Shown piece by piece: positions 35,605 through 43,936 of a DNA stretch of 44,792 nucleotides. Position 1 is the first letter of the stretch. Each line of letters starts with the position of its first letter. Where the stretch lies: positions 1 through 44,792 of the forward strand of contig QHRW01000030.1 in NCBI GenBank assembly GCA_003220265.1, in the 5' to 3' direction. The notes beneath the pieces were generated by a model that saw nothing but the letters and a program-made list of their open reading frames with translations, ran no database searches and was not told the origin of the DNA. This DNA is from Candidatus Rokuibacteriota bacterium. Its GTDB lineage: Bacteria; Methylomirabilota; Methylomirabilia; Rokubacteriales; CSP1-6. A program made the position numbers and the translations under genes.

Positions 35605-36597
35605 ATGGCCAAGCTGAAGTTCGGCGCGTGGATCCCGACCTACGCGTGGAGTGACAAGACGGGCGGCGCCAGGAACGCGCGCAACATCCACGAATCGATC
35701 GAGAAGTGCGAGAAGCACGGCATCGACGTGTGGGTCATCGACCACCTGCTGTCGGCGCCCGGCCTCTACGGCAACGCGTGGCTGGAGCCGTTGAGCACGC
35801 TGGCCTACGCCGCCGCCATCACCTCCAGGGTGAAGATCGCCACCGGCATCCTGGTGCTGCCCGTGCGGCATCCGGTGGTGCTGGCGAAAGAGATCTCGAC
35901 GCTCTGCCATCTCTCCAGCAACCGCTACGTGTTCGGCGTGGGCCCCGGCTGGTACACGCGCGAGTTCGAGGTGACGGGCTCGCGCATCGAGGAGCGCGGG
36001 CGGCGCACCGACGAGATCATCGAGGCGGTCACGCTGCTGCTGACGAAGCCGAACGTCACCTACAGCGGGCGCTACTACTCGTTCAAGGACGTGACGATCG
36101 ATCCGCGCCCGGCGAAGATGCCGCAAATCTGGGTGTCGGGCGGCTCCCGCATCCCCGACCCCAACGAGCACGACGTGCCGGTGATCGCCAAGACGGTCAT
36201 GGATCGCATCGTGAAGGCCGGCAACTGGCTCTCGCGCTGCTCGGGCAAGCAGGAGTGGGTGAAGCGCGACTGGCTCCAGCTCCAGGACCACGCCCGCCGG
36301 CTCGGCAAGGATCCGCGCGCCCTCACCTTTGGCCACTGCAACTTCATCCACCTCGTGGAGGAGAGGAATCACGACAAGGCGGTGGCCAGGTCCAAGGCGC
36401 CCTTCCTGCGGGCCATGGGCACGCACCGCTCGTACGAGCACCTGCAGGAGTGCTACATGGTGGGCTCCGTCGATCGCATCAACGCGCGCATCCAGGACCT
36501 GGTCGGCGCCGGGCTGAAGTATATCGTGCTGGGGCCCGTCACCGACGACCCCAAGCAGATCGACCTGCTCGCCAAGCGTGTCATGTCCGCGTTTTGA
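35605..36597 (+). CDS. Luciferase-like (LLM-class) flavin/F420-dependent oxidoreductase
   Basis: 330 residues forming a TIM-barrel of the bacterial-luciferase superfamily: KFGAWIPTY at the N-terminus, WVIDHLL, ATGILVLPVRHPVVLAKEISTL, FGVGPGWYTREFEVTG and PQIWVSGGS. Members use FMN or F420 for monooxygenation or hydride transfer on small organic molecules. Strong AGGAGA before the ATG. Clustered with the cupin; no F420 biosynthesis gene is in the window, so the cofactor is undetermined. Confidence 0.85.
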   Translation: MAKLKFGAWIPTYAWSDKTGGARNARNIHESIEKCEKHGIDVWVIDHLLSAPGLYGNAWLEPLSTLAYAAAITSRVKIATGILVLPVRHPVVLAKEISTLCHLSSNRYVFGVGPGWYTREFEVTGSRIEERGRRTDEIIEAVTLLLTKPNVTYSGRYYSFKDVTIDPRPAKMPQIWVSGGSRIPDPNEHDVPVIAKTVMDRIVKAGNWLSRCSGKQEWVKRDWLQLQDHARRLGKDPRALTFGHCNFIHLVEERNHDKAVARSKAPFLRAMGTHRSYEHLQECYMVGSVDRINARIQDLVGAGLKYIVLGPVTDDPKQIDLLAKRVMSAF

Positions 36598-36623
36598 GAA
36601 TCGACGGGAGTATCATCCGGCTG

Positions 36624-37664
36624 ATGCGGTGGATGCTCGCGCTCGCGCTGGTCCTGCTGCCCGCCGTGGCCGGCGCGCAGACCTGCACGGAGTCGTTGAC
36701 GGCGCTGTTCGATCGGGTGTCGCCCGCGGTCGTGTCCATCCAGGCGATGAAGATCAACAAGATCCGCCCGCACCGGCGGTTCGAGACGATCGTGGGCTCC
36801 GGCCTCATCATCGACCGCGCGGGCGAGGTGCTCACCAATGCCCACGTGGTCGACGGCGCGGCCTCGATGTCGGTCACGCTCGACAATGGCGCCAAGGTGG
36901 CCGCGCGCGTGATCGGCCTCGATCCGGTGCTGGACGTGGCACTGCTGCGGCTGGACTCGAGCAGCACGCTGCCCGTCGCGCAGCTCGGGGACTCCGGCAG
37001 CGTCAAGGTGGGCGACGAGGTCGTCGCCATCGGCAACCCGCTCGGCCTCGACCAGACGATGACGCGCGGCATCGTGAGCGGGCTCAACCGGACGCTCCCC
37101 GGCATCTCCGACGAGCCGATGATCCAGACGGACGCGCCCATCAATCCGGGCAACTCGGGCGGCCCGCTCGTGGACCGCTGCGGCCGCGTGGTCGGCATCA
37201 ACACGCTGATCTCCGAGGACGCGCAGTCGATCGGCTTCGCCATTCCGATCAACGCCGCCCGCAGCGTGCTGCGCGACCTGCGGGAAGCCGGGCGCGTCGT
37301 GCGGCCGTGGCTCGGCATGCAGGGACGCGCCATCGATTCCTCGCTCGGCAACGTCGTGCGCATGCCGATCACGCCGGGCTACCTGGTGGAGATCGTCTAC
37401 GACGGCAGCCCGGCCGAGCAGGCCGGCGTGCGCGGCGGCACGCTGGCGGTGGTCGTGCAGGGCGACGAGTACCTGCTGGGCGGCGACATCGTCACCGCCA
37501 TCCAGGGCACGCCCGTGCGCACGCACCAGGACTACGTGGCCAAGGTGAAGACGCTCAAGCCCGGCCAGCGCGTGAAGATCACGCTGATGCGCGAGGGGCA
37601 CTCGCGCGAGGTGACCCTGACCGTCGCCGAGCGCCCCCGCCTACCCTCCGACCTCGGCGATTAG
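36624..37664 (+). CDS. HtrA/DegP-like trypsin-type serine protease with one PDZ domain
   Basis: 346 residues. Signal peptide 1-18 (ALALVLLPAVAGAQ), then a protease domain with the complete triad H74 (TNAHVVDG), D104 (DPVLDVALLRLD) and S178 (GNSGGPLV). One PDZ domain occupies roughly 255-340 (GYLVEIVYDGSPAEQAGVRGG ... GGDIVTAIQGTPV). Periplasmic quality control is the expected role. One PDZ makes it DegS-like in layout, but the N-terminus looks cleavable rather than anchored. It converges on the zinc-ribbon protein gene. Confidence 0.88.
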   Translation: MRWMLALALVLLPAVAGAQTCTESLTALFDRVSPAVVSIQAMKINKIRPHRRFETIVGSGLIIDRAGEVLTNAHVVDGAASMSVTLDNGAKVAARVIGLDPVLDVALLRLDSSSTLPVAQLGDSGSVKVGDEVVAIGNPLGLDQTMTRGIVSGLNRTLPGISDEPMIQTDAPINPGNSGGPLVDRCGRVVGINTLISEDAQSIGFAIPINAARSVLRDLREAGRVVRPWLGMQGRAIDSSLGNVVRMPITPGYLVEIVYDGSPAEQAGVRGGTLAVVVQGDEYLLGGDIVTAIQGTPVRTHQDYVAKVKTLKPGQRVKITLMREGHSREVTLTVAERPRLPSDLGD

Positions 37665-37678
37665 GGGCGTCGCGCGAA

Positions 37679-38326
37679 TCATTTGAGCCGGGCCGTCCGC
37701 TCGAGCTCGTCGGCGTCCACCACGCGCTCGTCGCCTTCCATCGACTGGACGACGTAGGCAGGGCCCCGCGAGCCGTCGTCGAATGCGTACGTCTTCTCCA
37801 CGCGGATGACCACGCCGAGGAGCGCGTCGTCCGCCATGCGCGCCAGCCAGTCGCCCGGCTTGAAGAAGAACAGCCAGTCGCTTTTCCCGCGCGAGCGCGA
37901 CGGCCGGCTGGCCTCCGGCAGGGACCGCGTCGGCTCGGCGGCGGCCTGTTGCGACGCAGGCTCGGCCGGGGCTTGCGGCGCGGGCTCCGCCGGCGGCGGG
38001 TCGGGTCGATGGACGAGCGGTGGCGCCACCGGCGGCCTCGTGACGTAGATCGCGGCGACCCCGGCGCCCGTCAGCACCAGCAGCGCGCCGAGCACGAGGC
38101 CCAGCGCGCGACGGCGCTTTCTGACAGCGGGACGCCGCGACTCGCCCCCGGCGGCGCGCGGTTTCGTCGCGTCTTCCTCGCGACGGTCGGCGGCGGTGGC
38201 GGCAGCGTCCGCCTCGGCGCGCGTCGGCGCGCGCATGCCGCAGGCCGGGCAGCGGCGCGCCTCGCGCGGCACGCGGTTGCCGCAGCCGCGGCAGGCAACC
38301 AGCCGGTTGCGCTCCCCGTCTCTCAT
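37679..38326 (-). CDS. Zinc-ribbon protein with one transmembrane helix
   Basis: 215 residues. N-terminal zinc ribbon CRGCG...CPACG (C12, C15, C26, C29), a basic linker, one helix (about 74-93), a Pro/Ala-rich extracytoplasmic linker and a small C-terminal domain (DWLFFFKPGDWLARMADDALLGVVIRVEKTY...). The ATG overlaps the uracil-DNA glycosylase stop (ATGA). Family not recognised beyond the zinc ribbon; the layout suggests a membrane-bound sensor or regulator. Confidence 0.7.
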   Translation of the reverse strand: MRDGERNRLVACRGCGNRVPREARRCPACGMRAPTRAEADAAATAADRREEDATKPRAAGGESRRPAVRKRRRALGLVLGALLVLTGAGVAAIYVTRPPVAPPLVHRPDPPPAEPAPQAPAEPASQQAAAEPTRSLPEASRPSRSRGKSDWLFFFKPGDWLARMADDALLGVVIRVEKTYAFDDGSRGPAYVVQSMEGDERVVDADELERTARLK

Positions 38327-39048
38327 GCGGCGTCCAGCAATCGGCGCGCCTCGACGAAGACGCCGCGCAGCATCGGTCGCGTGAGCTTGCCGGTGAACGT
38401 GTTCTGCTGGCTCGGGTGATAGCAGGCCAGCAGCGTCACGCCGTCCTCGAAGCGCGTGGCGGCGCCGTGGCCGAACACGGGCGCGCGCGCGGGACGCGGC
38501 AGCTCCAGGCGCCGGCGCGTGCGGAGGTACGCCTGCCAGCCGATGCGCCCCAGGCCCACCACGACGCGCACGCGGCCGAGCAGCCGCAGCTCCTCCAGCA
38601 GGTACGGCTCGCAGCGCACGATCTCGGCGGGCAGCGGCTTGTTCAGCGGCGGCGCGCAGCGCAAGGTCGCCGTGATGTAAGCGTCGCGCAGGTGCAGGCC
38701 GTCGTCGCGGTGCACGGACGTCGGCTGGGTCGCGAAGCCTGCGTGGTGGAGCGCGTCGAAGAGCCAGTCGCCGCTGCGGTCGCCGGTGAACATCCGGCCC
38801 GTCCGGTTACCGCCGTGCGCGGCCGGCGCCAGGCCCACCAGCAGCAAGCGCGCACGCGGATCGCCGAAGCCCGGCAGCGGGCGCGCCCAGTACTGCTGGC
38901 CGGCGTAGCGCGGCGGCGGCTTCACGGCGACGGCTTCACGATGGGCGACCAGCCGGGGACAGCGACGGCAGCGGACGATGCGGGCGTGGAGGCGGTCGAG
39001 CGCGCTTCTGTCTTGCAATCCTGCCGGATTGTGACACGTTCCCGTCAC
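38323..39048 (-). CDS. udgB: Family 5 uracil-DNA glycosylase (UDGb)
   Basis: 241 residues from GTG at 39048. Motifs: CRRCPRLV (first pair of [4Fe-4S] cysteines), LLVGLAPAAHGGNRTGRMFTGDRSGDWL (motif 1), CAPPLNKPLPAEIVRC (further cluster cysteines) and CYHPSQQNTFTGKL (motif 2). The GLAPAAHGGNRTG form is characteristic of family 5, which removes uracil and other deaminated bases. The frame extends to an ATG at 39120, but AAAGG sits 6 bases before the GTG and the extra 24 residues are unlike the family, so GTG is preferred. Its stop overlaps the zinc-ribbon gene. Confidence 0.87.
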   Translation of the reverse strand: MTGTCHNPAGLQDRSALDRLHARIVRCRRCPRLVAHREAVAVKPPPRYAGQQYWARPLPGFGDPRARLLLVGLAPAAHGGNRTGRMFTGDRSGDWLFDALHHAGFATQPTSVHRDDGLHLRDAYITATLRCAPPLNKPLPAEIVRCEPYLLEELRLLGRVRVVVGLGRIGWQAYLRTRRRLELPRPARAPVFGHGAATRFEDGVTLLACYHPSQQNTFTGKLTRPMLRGVFVEARRLLDAA

Positions 39049-39394
39049 GATGGCCTTTGGAATGTGCGAGTGCGCGGAATCGTGAAGCGCCGGACAGCAT
39101 GCCACCGCGGATACAGGCATGCGTCCGGGTTGGGTGGCCCCAACGGGACTCGAGAGCTTTTGGGCTGGTGCCTGCCTGCCCGATCGCCGTTTCTATGCCG
39201 TTCGAGGCGACCAGGGGACGGCCGGACCGCCTCGAGGCGTTCTAGCGACGTACCTCACCCCAGGCACGTATTGGCAGGGCGAGCACGCGGCAGGCGGAAA
39301 CAGCGGCGAGGAATGCCTCGGTGTTGTGTGTGTGACCCAAGGCAGCCTGTCGCAACTAAACGACGACGGCGCACGGGACTGCGCTACGTTGACG
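39049..39394. other. Non-coding or degraded stretch
   Basis: No convincing gene. Rightward, one frame reads YLTPGTYWQGEH...GEECLGVVCVTQGSL (about 39246-39350), faintly cupin-like, but it lacks a credible start and runs antisense into the lipoprotein gene. Composition is less GC-rich than the rest of the window. Confidence 0.4.
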
Positions 39395-39739
39395 TCACGA
39401 CTCCGGAACCCGTTCTCGCGTGCGGTCGTCACTGGGGCGCGAGCCGCGCGACGACGGCGCAGCTCGGCGGGTGTCACCCCGTCCCGTCGCTCGGCGGGTG
39501 TCACCCCGTCCGGTAGCTCGGCGGGTGTCGCTCCGTCCCGCCTCGGTCGGTCGGACGTCGGTCTGCCGCGAACGGGATGGGGGCGAGGCGCCGCGTCCAC
39601 TCCGTGAGTCGGCCCCTGAATCGCGGCACCCCGCCAGCGCCAAGGTGACGACGACCGTCAGCGCGCGACGGACGAGATCGCGCCGCGATACGGCGCTGGT
39701 GTCAAGCTCGGGAGCGGATTGCCCTCTCTCGATCCACAT
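39395..39739 (-). CDS. Small repeat-bearing lipoprotein
   Basis: 114 residues. Twin-arginine-like SRRDLVRRAL is followed by a hydrophobic stretch ending in the lipobox LALAGC (C38), then a Ser/Arg/Gly-rich tail that contains three copies of a 9-residue unit GR(S/G)DTRRA(T/A). An excellent Shine-Dalgarno (GGAGGG, 7 bases before the ATG) supports the start. It would be a lipid-anchored envelope protein with a highly basic, probably disordered tail. No family recognised. It stands alone in an atypical, gene-poor region. Confidence 0.55.
   Translation of the reverse strand: MWIERGQSAPELDTSAVSRRDLVRRALTVVVTLALAGCRDSGADSRSGRGASPPSRSRQTDVRPTEAGRSDTRRATGRGDTRRATGRGDTRRAAPSSRGSRPSDDRTRERVPES
39461..39541. 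repeat. Three tandem 27-base repeats inside the lipoprotein gene
   Basis: Units at 39461-39487, 39488-39514 and 39515-39541 share the core CTCGGCGGGTGTC. Being 27 bases they keep frame and encode the 9-residue repeats of the lipoprotein. Confidence 0.85.
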
Positions 39740-40219
39740 GGGCGTCCCTCCGTCAGTGTGAATGCCGAAGCAAGACTCGTTCCGCGCCGAAGTGTCCGTT
39801 TTCTCGACCGCTGCTCAGCGCCAGGGACAGCGTGGATGTCAGGCCGTCATCGCGGCGACGACAGATGGACGCGTTCCGACGGCGGTATGAGCACACCGAC
39901 AACAATTGAAAACGCACCCCATACGAATCGATGAAGAACTTCGGAGGCTCGCCGCGGCTATCGCAGGCGGCGGCGAATTGTCGTCGCTTCTTCCCGCGCG
40001 GAGCTCGCCACACTCACGCATGAGGACCGGCGCTCCAACGATAGCGCGGACGTCCTCGATCGCCTGCGGAGCAACTCAGGCGCTGACCGCGCTGCTGGCC
40101 CGCTCGTCTTTACACCACGCGAACGCGACGGCCAGCGTTACTATGAAGTTCGAGGGTCTCGGAACGGTGAGCAAGATTGTTACGGGTTTGGCGCTTCCAA
40201 GAGCGCTTGTGACACGTTG
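39740..40219. other. Gene-poor stretch with possible recombinase relic
   Basis: No intact gene. The DNA is less GC-rich and less codon-structured than its surroundings. It holds the leader of the lipoprotein gene at its left end and a possible serine-recombinase tail at its right end, listed separately. Confidence 0.4.
40028..40219 (+). pseudogene. Possible remnant of a serine recombinase C-terminus
   Basis: In the frame that runs into the isoaspartyl peptidase gene, the DNA reads DVLDRLR...GPLVFTPRERDGQRYYEVRG, resembling the C-terminal tail of large serine recombinases/resolvases. There is no catalytic domain and a stop lies upstream at 39932. This is a weak call from pattern alone. Confidence 0.22.
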
Positions 40220-41119
40220 ATGGCCATGGCGCCACCACGCGATCACGCCGGCCGCGCGTCCGCGGTGATCGTGCACGGCGGCGCGGGCGCCGATCCGGCC
40301 GACGGGCGCGACGAGCTGCGCGCCGGCGTACAGGCCGCGGCGCTCGCGGGCTGGCGCGCGCTGGGCGGCGGCGGGCGCGCTCTCGATGCCGTCGAGGCGG
40401 CCGTGCGCGTGCTCGAGGATCATCCGCGCTTCAACGCCGGGCGCGGGTCGGTCCTCACCTCCGCCGGCACCGTCGAGATGGACGCGTCGATCATGGAGGG
40501 CGACCGCCTCGCGTGCGGCGCCGTCGCGGCCGTCAGCCGCGTCGCCAATCCGATCACGCTGGCCCGCCGCGTGATGGACGACGAGCGCCACGTGCTGCTC
40601 GTCGGCGACGGCGCTCACGCCTTCGCCCGCGCCGTGGGCCTCCCCGACTGCGACCCCGCCCTGCTGATCACCGACCGGCAGCGCGCGCGGCTCGCGACAC
40701 ACGTCCCCGACAGTCGCGGCACCGTCGGCGCGGTGGCCATCGACCGCCACGGCACCATCGCGGCCGCCACGTCCACGGGCGGGATGGTGGGCAAGCGGCC
40801 GGGACGCGTGGGCGACAGCGCGCTGATCGGCTGCGGCACCTACGCCGACAGCGCCCTCGGCGGCGTGTCGTGCACGGGCGCCGGCGAGGCCATCATCCGC
40901 GTCGTGCTGGCGCGCCGCGCGCTCGATCACCTGCAGGGCGACGGCGAGCCGGACGCGGCGGCGCGCGCCGCCGTCGACCTGCTCGTGAAGCAAGGCCGCG
41001 GCGAGGGCGGTCTGATCCTCGTCGACGCGCGCGGCCGCGTCGGCTACGCGTACTCCACGCCGCTGATGCCGGTGGCGTGGATGTCGTCCGGCCTCGACGC
41101 TCCCCGCGTCCCGTTCTGA
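40220..41119 (+). CDS. Isoaspartyl peptidase / L-asparaginase (Ntn-hydrolase, T2 family)
   Basis: 299 residues. VIVHGGAGA near the N-terminus, DAVEAAVRVLEDHPRFNAGRGSVL and the autocleavage nucleophile T168 in RGTVGAVA, followed by TSTGGM and GDSALIGCGTYAD. The precursor cleaves itself before T168 to give alpha and beta chains that hydrolyse isoaspartyl dipeptides and asparagine. ATG at 40220 (another at 40226); no strong Shine-Dalgarno. The threonine dehydratase gene follows after one base, so the two form an amino-acid-catabolism pair. Confidence 0.88.
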   Translation: MAMAPPRDHAGRASAVIVHGGAGADPADGRDELRAGVQAAALAGWRALGGGGRALDAVEAAVRVLEDHPRFNAGRGSVLTSAGTVEMDASIMEGDRLACGAVAAVSRVANPITLARRVMDDERHVLLVGDGAHAFARAVGLPDCDPALLITDRQRARLATHVPDSRGTVGAVAIDRHGTIAAATSTGGMVGKRPGRVGDSALIGCGTYADSALGGVSCTGAGEAIIRVVLARRALDHLQGDGEPDAAARAAVDLLVKQGRGEGGLILVDARGRVGYAYSTPLMPVAWMSSGLDAPRVPF

Positions 41120-41120
41120 C

Positions 41121-42347
41121 GTGACCCCCGCCGCCGCGCCCGACGTCAGCGCCGTCGAGGCCGCGCGCGTGCGCCTGCGCGACGCGATCTACGAGACGCC
41201 GTGCGCCTACTCGCAGACGCTGTCCGAGCTCAGCGGCGCCCATTGCTACGTCAAGCTCGAGAACCTCCAGATGACGGGCTCCTTCAAGGAGCGCGGCGCC
41301 GCCAACCTCCTGCTCCAGCTCGACCCCGACGAGCGCCGGCGCGGCGTGGCCGCCGCCAGCGCCGGCAACCACGGCCTCGCCGTGGCCTTCCACGCCGCGC
41401 GCCTCGGCATCCCGGCGACGATCGTGATGCCCACCTACGCGCCGCTGATCAAGGTCACCTCCGCCCGACGCTACGGCGCCGACGTCATCCTGCACGGCGC
41501 CAACTACGACGAGGCCTACGAGCGCGCGCAGGCCGTGGTGGCCGAGCGCGCCGCCGTCTTCGTCCATCCGTTCGACGATCCGCGCGTGGTGGCCGGCCAG
41601 GGCACGATCGGCCTCGAGCTGCTGGAGCAGATCGAGGGCCTCGACGCGGTGCTGGTGCCGGTCGGCGGCGGTGGGCTCATCGCCGGCGTGGCGCTGGCGA
41701 TCAAGGCGCGCCGGCCCGACGTGCGGGTGATCGGCGTGCAGGCCGCGGCCATCGCCGGCATGGAGCGCGCGCTGGCCGCGCGCGAGCGCGTGCGCGTGCC
41801 GGCCGGCGCCACGATCGCCGACGGCATCGCCGTGCGCCAGGTGGGCGCGATCACCTTCGGCCTCGCCCGCACGCTGGTGGACACGGTGGTGACGGTGGAC
41901 GAGGAGGAGCTGGCCAACGCGGTGCTGCTGCTGCTGGAGATCGAGAAGACGGTCGTGGAGGGCGCAGGCGCCGCGCCGCTCGCCGCGCTCCTCAATCGCC
42001 CGCTCGGCCTCAGCGGCGGCAACGTCGCGCTGGTCCTGTCGGGCGGCAACATCGACGTGACGATGCTCGCGCGCATCATCGAGCGCGGCCTCGTCAAGGA
42101 CGGTCGCCTTGTCCGCCTCGGCGTGATCCTGCAGGACCGCCCCGGCGCGCTGGCCCGCCTCACCGCGCTGATCGCCGAGGAGCGCGCCAACATCCTGCAG
42201 ATCGAGCACGACCGCGCCTTCTCCCGCCAGCCCATCGGCTCGACCGAAGTGGCCCTCACCCTGGAGACGTCGGGCCGCAAGCAGATCGACGCGCTCAAAT
42301 CCCGTCTCGAATCCGCGGGCTACGTGGTCGAAGAACGCGGCCCCTGA
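41121..42347 (+). CDS. ilvA: Threonine dehydratase (catabolic type) with ACT domain
   Basis: 408 residues, GTG start one base after the upstream stop. PLP lysine K56 in GSFKERGA, SAGNHGLAVA, the phosphate-binding VPVGGGGLIAG and LSGGNID are all present. The last 80 residues (VRLGVILQDRPGALARLTALIAEERANILQIEHDR...) form an ACT domain, the arrangement of single-ACT threonine dehydratases that deaminate threonine (and serine) to 2-oxobutyrate. The ACT domain suggests amino-acid allosteric control. Confidence 0.9.
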   Translation: MTPAAAPDVSAVEAARVRLRDAIYETPCAYSQTLSELSGAHCYVKLENLQMTGSFKERGAANLLLQLDPDERRRGVAAASAGNHGLAVAFHAARLGIPATIVMPTYAPLIKVTSARRYGADVILHGANYDEAYERAQAVVAERAAVFVHPFDDPRVVAGQGTIGLELLEQIEGLDAVLVPVGGGGLIAGVALAIKARRPDVRVIGVQAAAIAGMERALAARERVRVPAGATIADGIAVRQVGAITFGLARTLVDTVVTVDEEELANAVLLLLEIEKTVVEGAGAAPLAALLNRPLGLSGGNVALVLSGGNIDVTMLARIIERGLVKDGRLVRLGVILQDRPGALARLTALIAEERANILQIEHDRAFSRQPIGSTEVALTLETSGRKQIDALKSRLESAGYVVEERGP

Positions 42348-42369
42348 CCCGACGGCGCGGCGAATCGCC

Positions 42370-42523
42370 GCGGGTGGGGCGGGTGCCGGGCGGGGGCTGC
42401 GGCTGTTCCGCGTGACATCACCGGTGGCGCCCGGCCACGGATTGGCGAAGTCAGGCGTGAGGCACTCGACGATCGAAGCCAACGGAACTGCCGCCGCCCC
42501 CGCCCGGCACCCACCCCACCCGC
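42370..42523. repeat. Long inverted repeat, 41-base arms
   Basis: Left arm 42370-42410 and right arm 42483-42523 are reverse complements at 38 of 41 positions and are separated by 72 bases; weaker similarity extends about 18 bases outward on each side. It lies between the convergent threonine dehydratase and acyltransferase genes. No coding frame in the spacer is credible. It could be a REPIN/MITE-like mobile relic or a bidirectional transcription stop. Confidence 0.75.
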
Positions 42524-42587
42524 TACCGTCTGCCGCGGCGTCACGCCAGCGCAGGCGCCGCACACCACAGGCGATCCGCCAGCGGGC

Positions 42588-43232
42588 TCAGGCCTCCGTG
42601 TCGGGGAGGTCGGCTTGGTGGTTGGGCATGGCGCTGAGGATGGCGGTGCGGGCGCGGGTGGCGAGGTCGTGGGCGGCGGCGCGGGCCTCGAGCGCGCGGT
42701 CGGCGGACACGGGCGGATGGTAGGTGATCGTGATCCTGGAGGGGCGCGGGACGATGCGGCCCGGGGGCCAGGCGTCGTGACCGCCGACGATCGTCACGGG
42801 CATGACCGGCACGCCGAGCGAGACGGCCAGGCGGAAGGCGCCGGGCTTGAAGGGGCGCAGGCGGCCATCGGTGGTGCGCTCGCCCTCCGGAAAGATCATC
42901 AGGGCCTCGCCGGCCTGCAGGAGCCTCACCGCCTCGCGCGTGGCCCGCGCGTCGCGCCCGTCGATGTCCACCGGGAAGGCGCGCAGCAGGCGGATGAGCC
43001 GGCTGAACACCGGGATGTCGAAGAGCCGGCTCCACGCCATGTAGTAGACGGGGCGGCGCACGGGGATGGTCACGAGCGGCGGGTCGGCGTACGTCTGGTG
43101 ATTCGGCACGATGAGGAGCCCGCCGTCACGCGGGATGTGCTGGGTCCCGCGGAGCTCGAGACGGAAGTACGCGCGGCAGACGGCGTGAATGGCGGGACGC
43201 AAGACGTCGAGGACAGGGGTCCGGGACGGCAC
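42588..43232 (-). CDS. plsC: 1-acyl-sn-glycerol-3-phosphate acyltransferase family protein
   Basis: 214 residues. Catalytic HX4D motif NHQTYAD (H45, D50), then FPEGERTTDG (114-123) and VPVMPVTIVGG, the acyltransferase blocks. It transfers acyl groups to lysophosphatidic acid or a related acceptor at the inner membrane. Slightly short at 214 residues but complete. A terminator belonging to the DksA/TraR-type gene lies just upstream, so it is a separate transcript. Confidence 0.87.
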   Translation of the reverse strand: MPSRTPVLDVLRPAIHAVCRAYFRLELRGTQHIPRDGGLLIVPNHQTYADPPLVTIPVRRPVYYMAWSRLFDIPVFSRLIRLLRAFPVDIDGRDARATREAVRLLQAGEALMIFPEGERTTDGRLRPFKPGAFRLAVSLGVPVMPVTIVGGHDAWPPGRIVPRPSRITITYHPPVSADRALEARAAAHDLATRARTAILSAMPNHQADLPDTEA

Positions 43233-43251
43233 CCCCGTAGACTACACGAAC

Positions 43252-43284
43252 AAAAAACGGGGCCGGGATCGCTCCCGGCCCCGT
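43252..43284 (-). terminator. Rho-independent terminator of the zinc-finger gene
   Basis: A perfect 12-bp stem (43257-43268 with 43273-43284) and 4-base loop followed on the minus strand by TTTTTTG (43251-43257), 22 bases after the stop codon of the zinc-finger gene. Confidence 0.9.
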
Positions 43285-43306
43285 CAGTGGATTGCGCTGA
43301 TCGGTG

Positions 43307-43708
43307 TTAGTCGTCCTCGGCGCCGACCTCGACCTCCACGGGCTGCAGGTGCCGGCTCGTCCGTTCCAGCCGATCCTGGCAGCGCACGCACGTCAGCACC
43401 TCCGGCATCACGTGCAGGCGCGCGGGCGCGATGTTCTCGCCGCACTCCACGCAGACACCGTACTCCCCCTCGTCCAGCCGCTCCAGCGCTGCGGCGATGC
43501 GGTTCACGCGATCGACCAGCAGCTCGCGAGTGGCGAACCCAATCTCCCGTCGCTCGTTGGCCTGGATCTCGTCCACCTCGTCGGCGTACGACCAATGCTC
43601 GCCGCGGGGACCGAGCAAATCCTCGAGCGCCGTGGCACCACCCACCTGGCGAAGCCGGCCCACTGCCGCCCTGAGCTCCTGCTCCAGCCGCTTCCGGATG
43701 CCGTCCAT
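43307..43708 (-). CDS. DksA/TraR-family C4 zinc-finger protein
   Basis: 133 residues from the ATG at 43708, which has GGAGGGA in front; the frame continues upstream to 43768 without a better site. Helical coiled-coil N-terminus, then YGVCVECGENI...LTCVRCQ with C86, C89, C107 and C110, the DksA/TraR zinc finger. Such proteins bind the RNA polymerase secondary channel and change promoter choice, often with ppGpp. The acidic tip residues (DEVDEIQANERREIG, about 43-57) are compatible. Ends in an acidic tail. Monocistronic, closed by a strong terminator. Confidence 0.85.
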   Translation of the reverse strand: MDGIRKRLEQELRAAVGRLRQVGGATALEDLLGPRGEHWSYADEVDEIQANERREIGFATRELLVDRVNRIAAALERLDEGEYGVCVECGENIAPARLHVMPEVLTCVRCQDRLERTSRHLQPVEVEVGAEDD

Positions 43709-43936
43709 GGCTTTCGTCCCTCCCTCGTACTCGGCGCGCGACCTAGTGCAACCAATGTGCCGAACCATAGACGAAGCACTACCTCGAGCAATTCACTGGA
43801 AAACAATGGACGCACGCGCTCTCCGGGGGACGGCCCGGGGGGTTGATAGGCATTCTGCCCTGCCGATGCGCGCCAGACTGGCGCCAGCCTGACACTTTCC
43901 GTCCAAGAATCCTTGGTCTGACCAGTACTTAGAGGG

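Noticed and set aside
39461..39541. CRISPR-like array of 27-base repeats
   Set aside because: The three units abut without spacers, keep reading frame and encode a 9-residue protein repeat in a lipoprotein gene.
43709..43936. Sigma-54 promoter near the CTGGCGCCAG palindrome
   Set aside because: TGGCGCGCATCGGCAG lacks the required GC at the -12 position, so the match is too weak.
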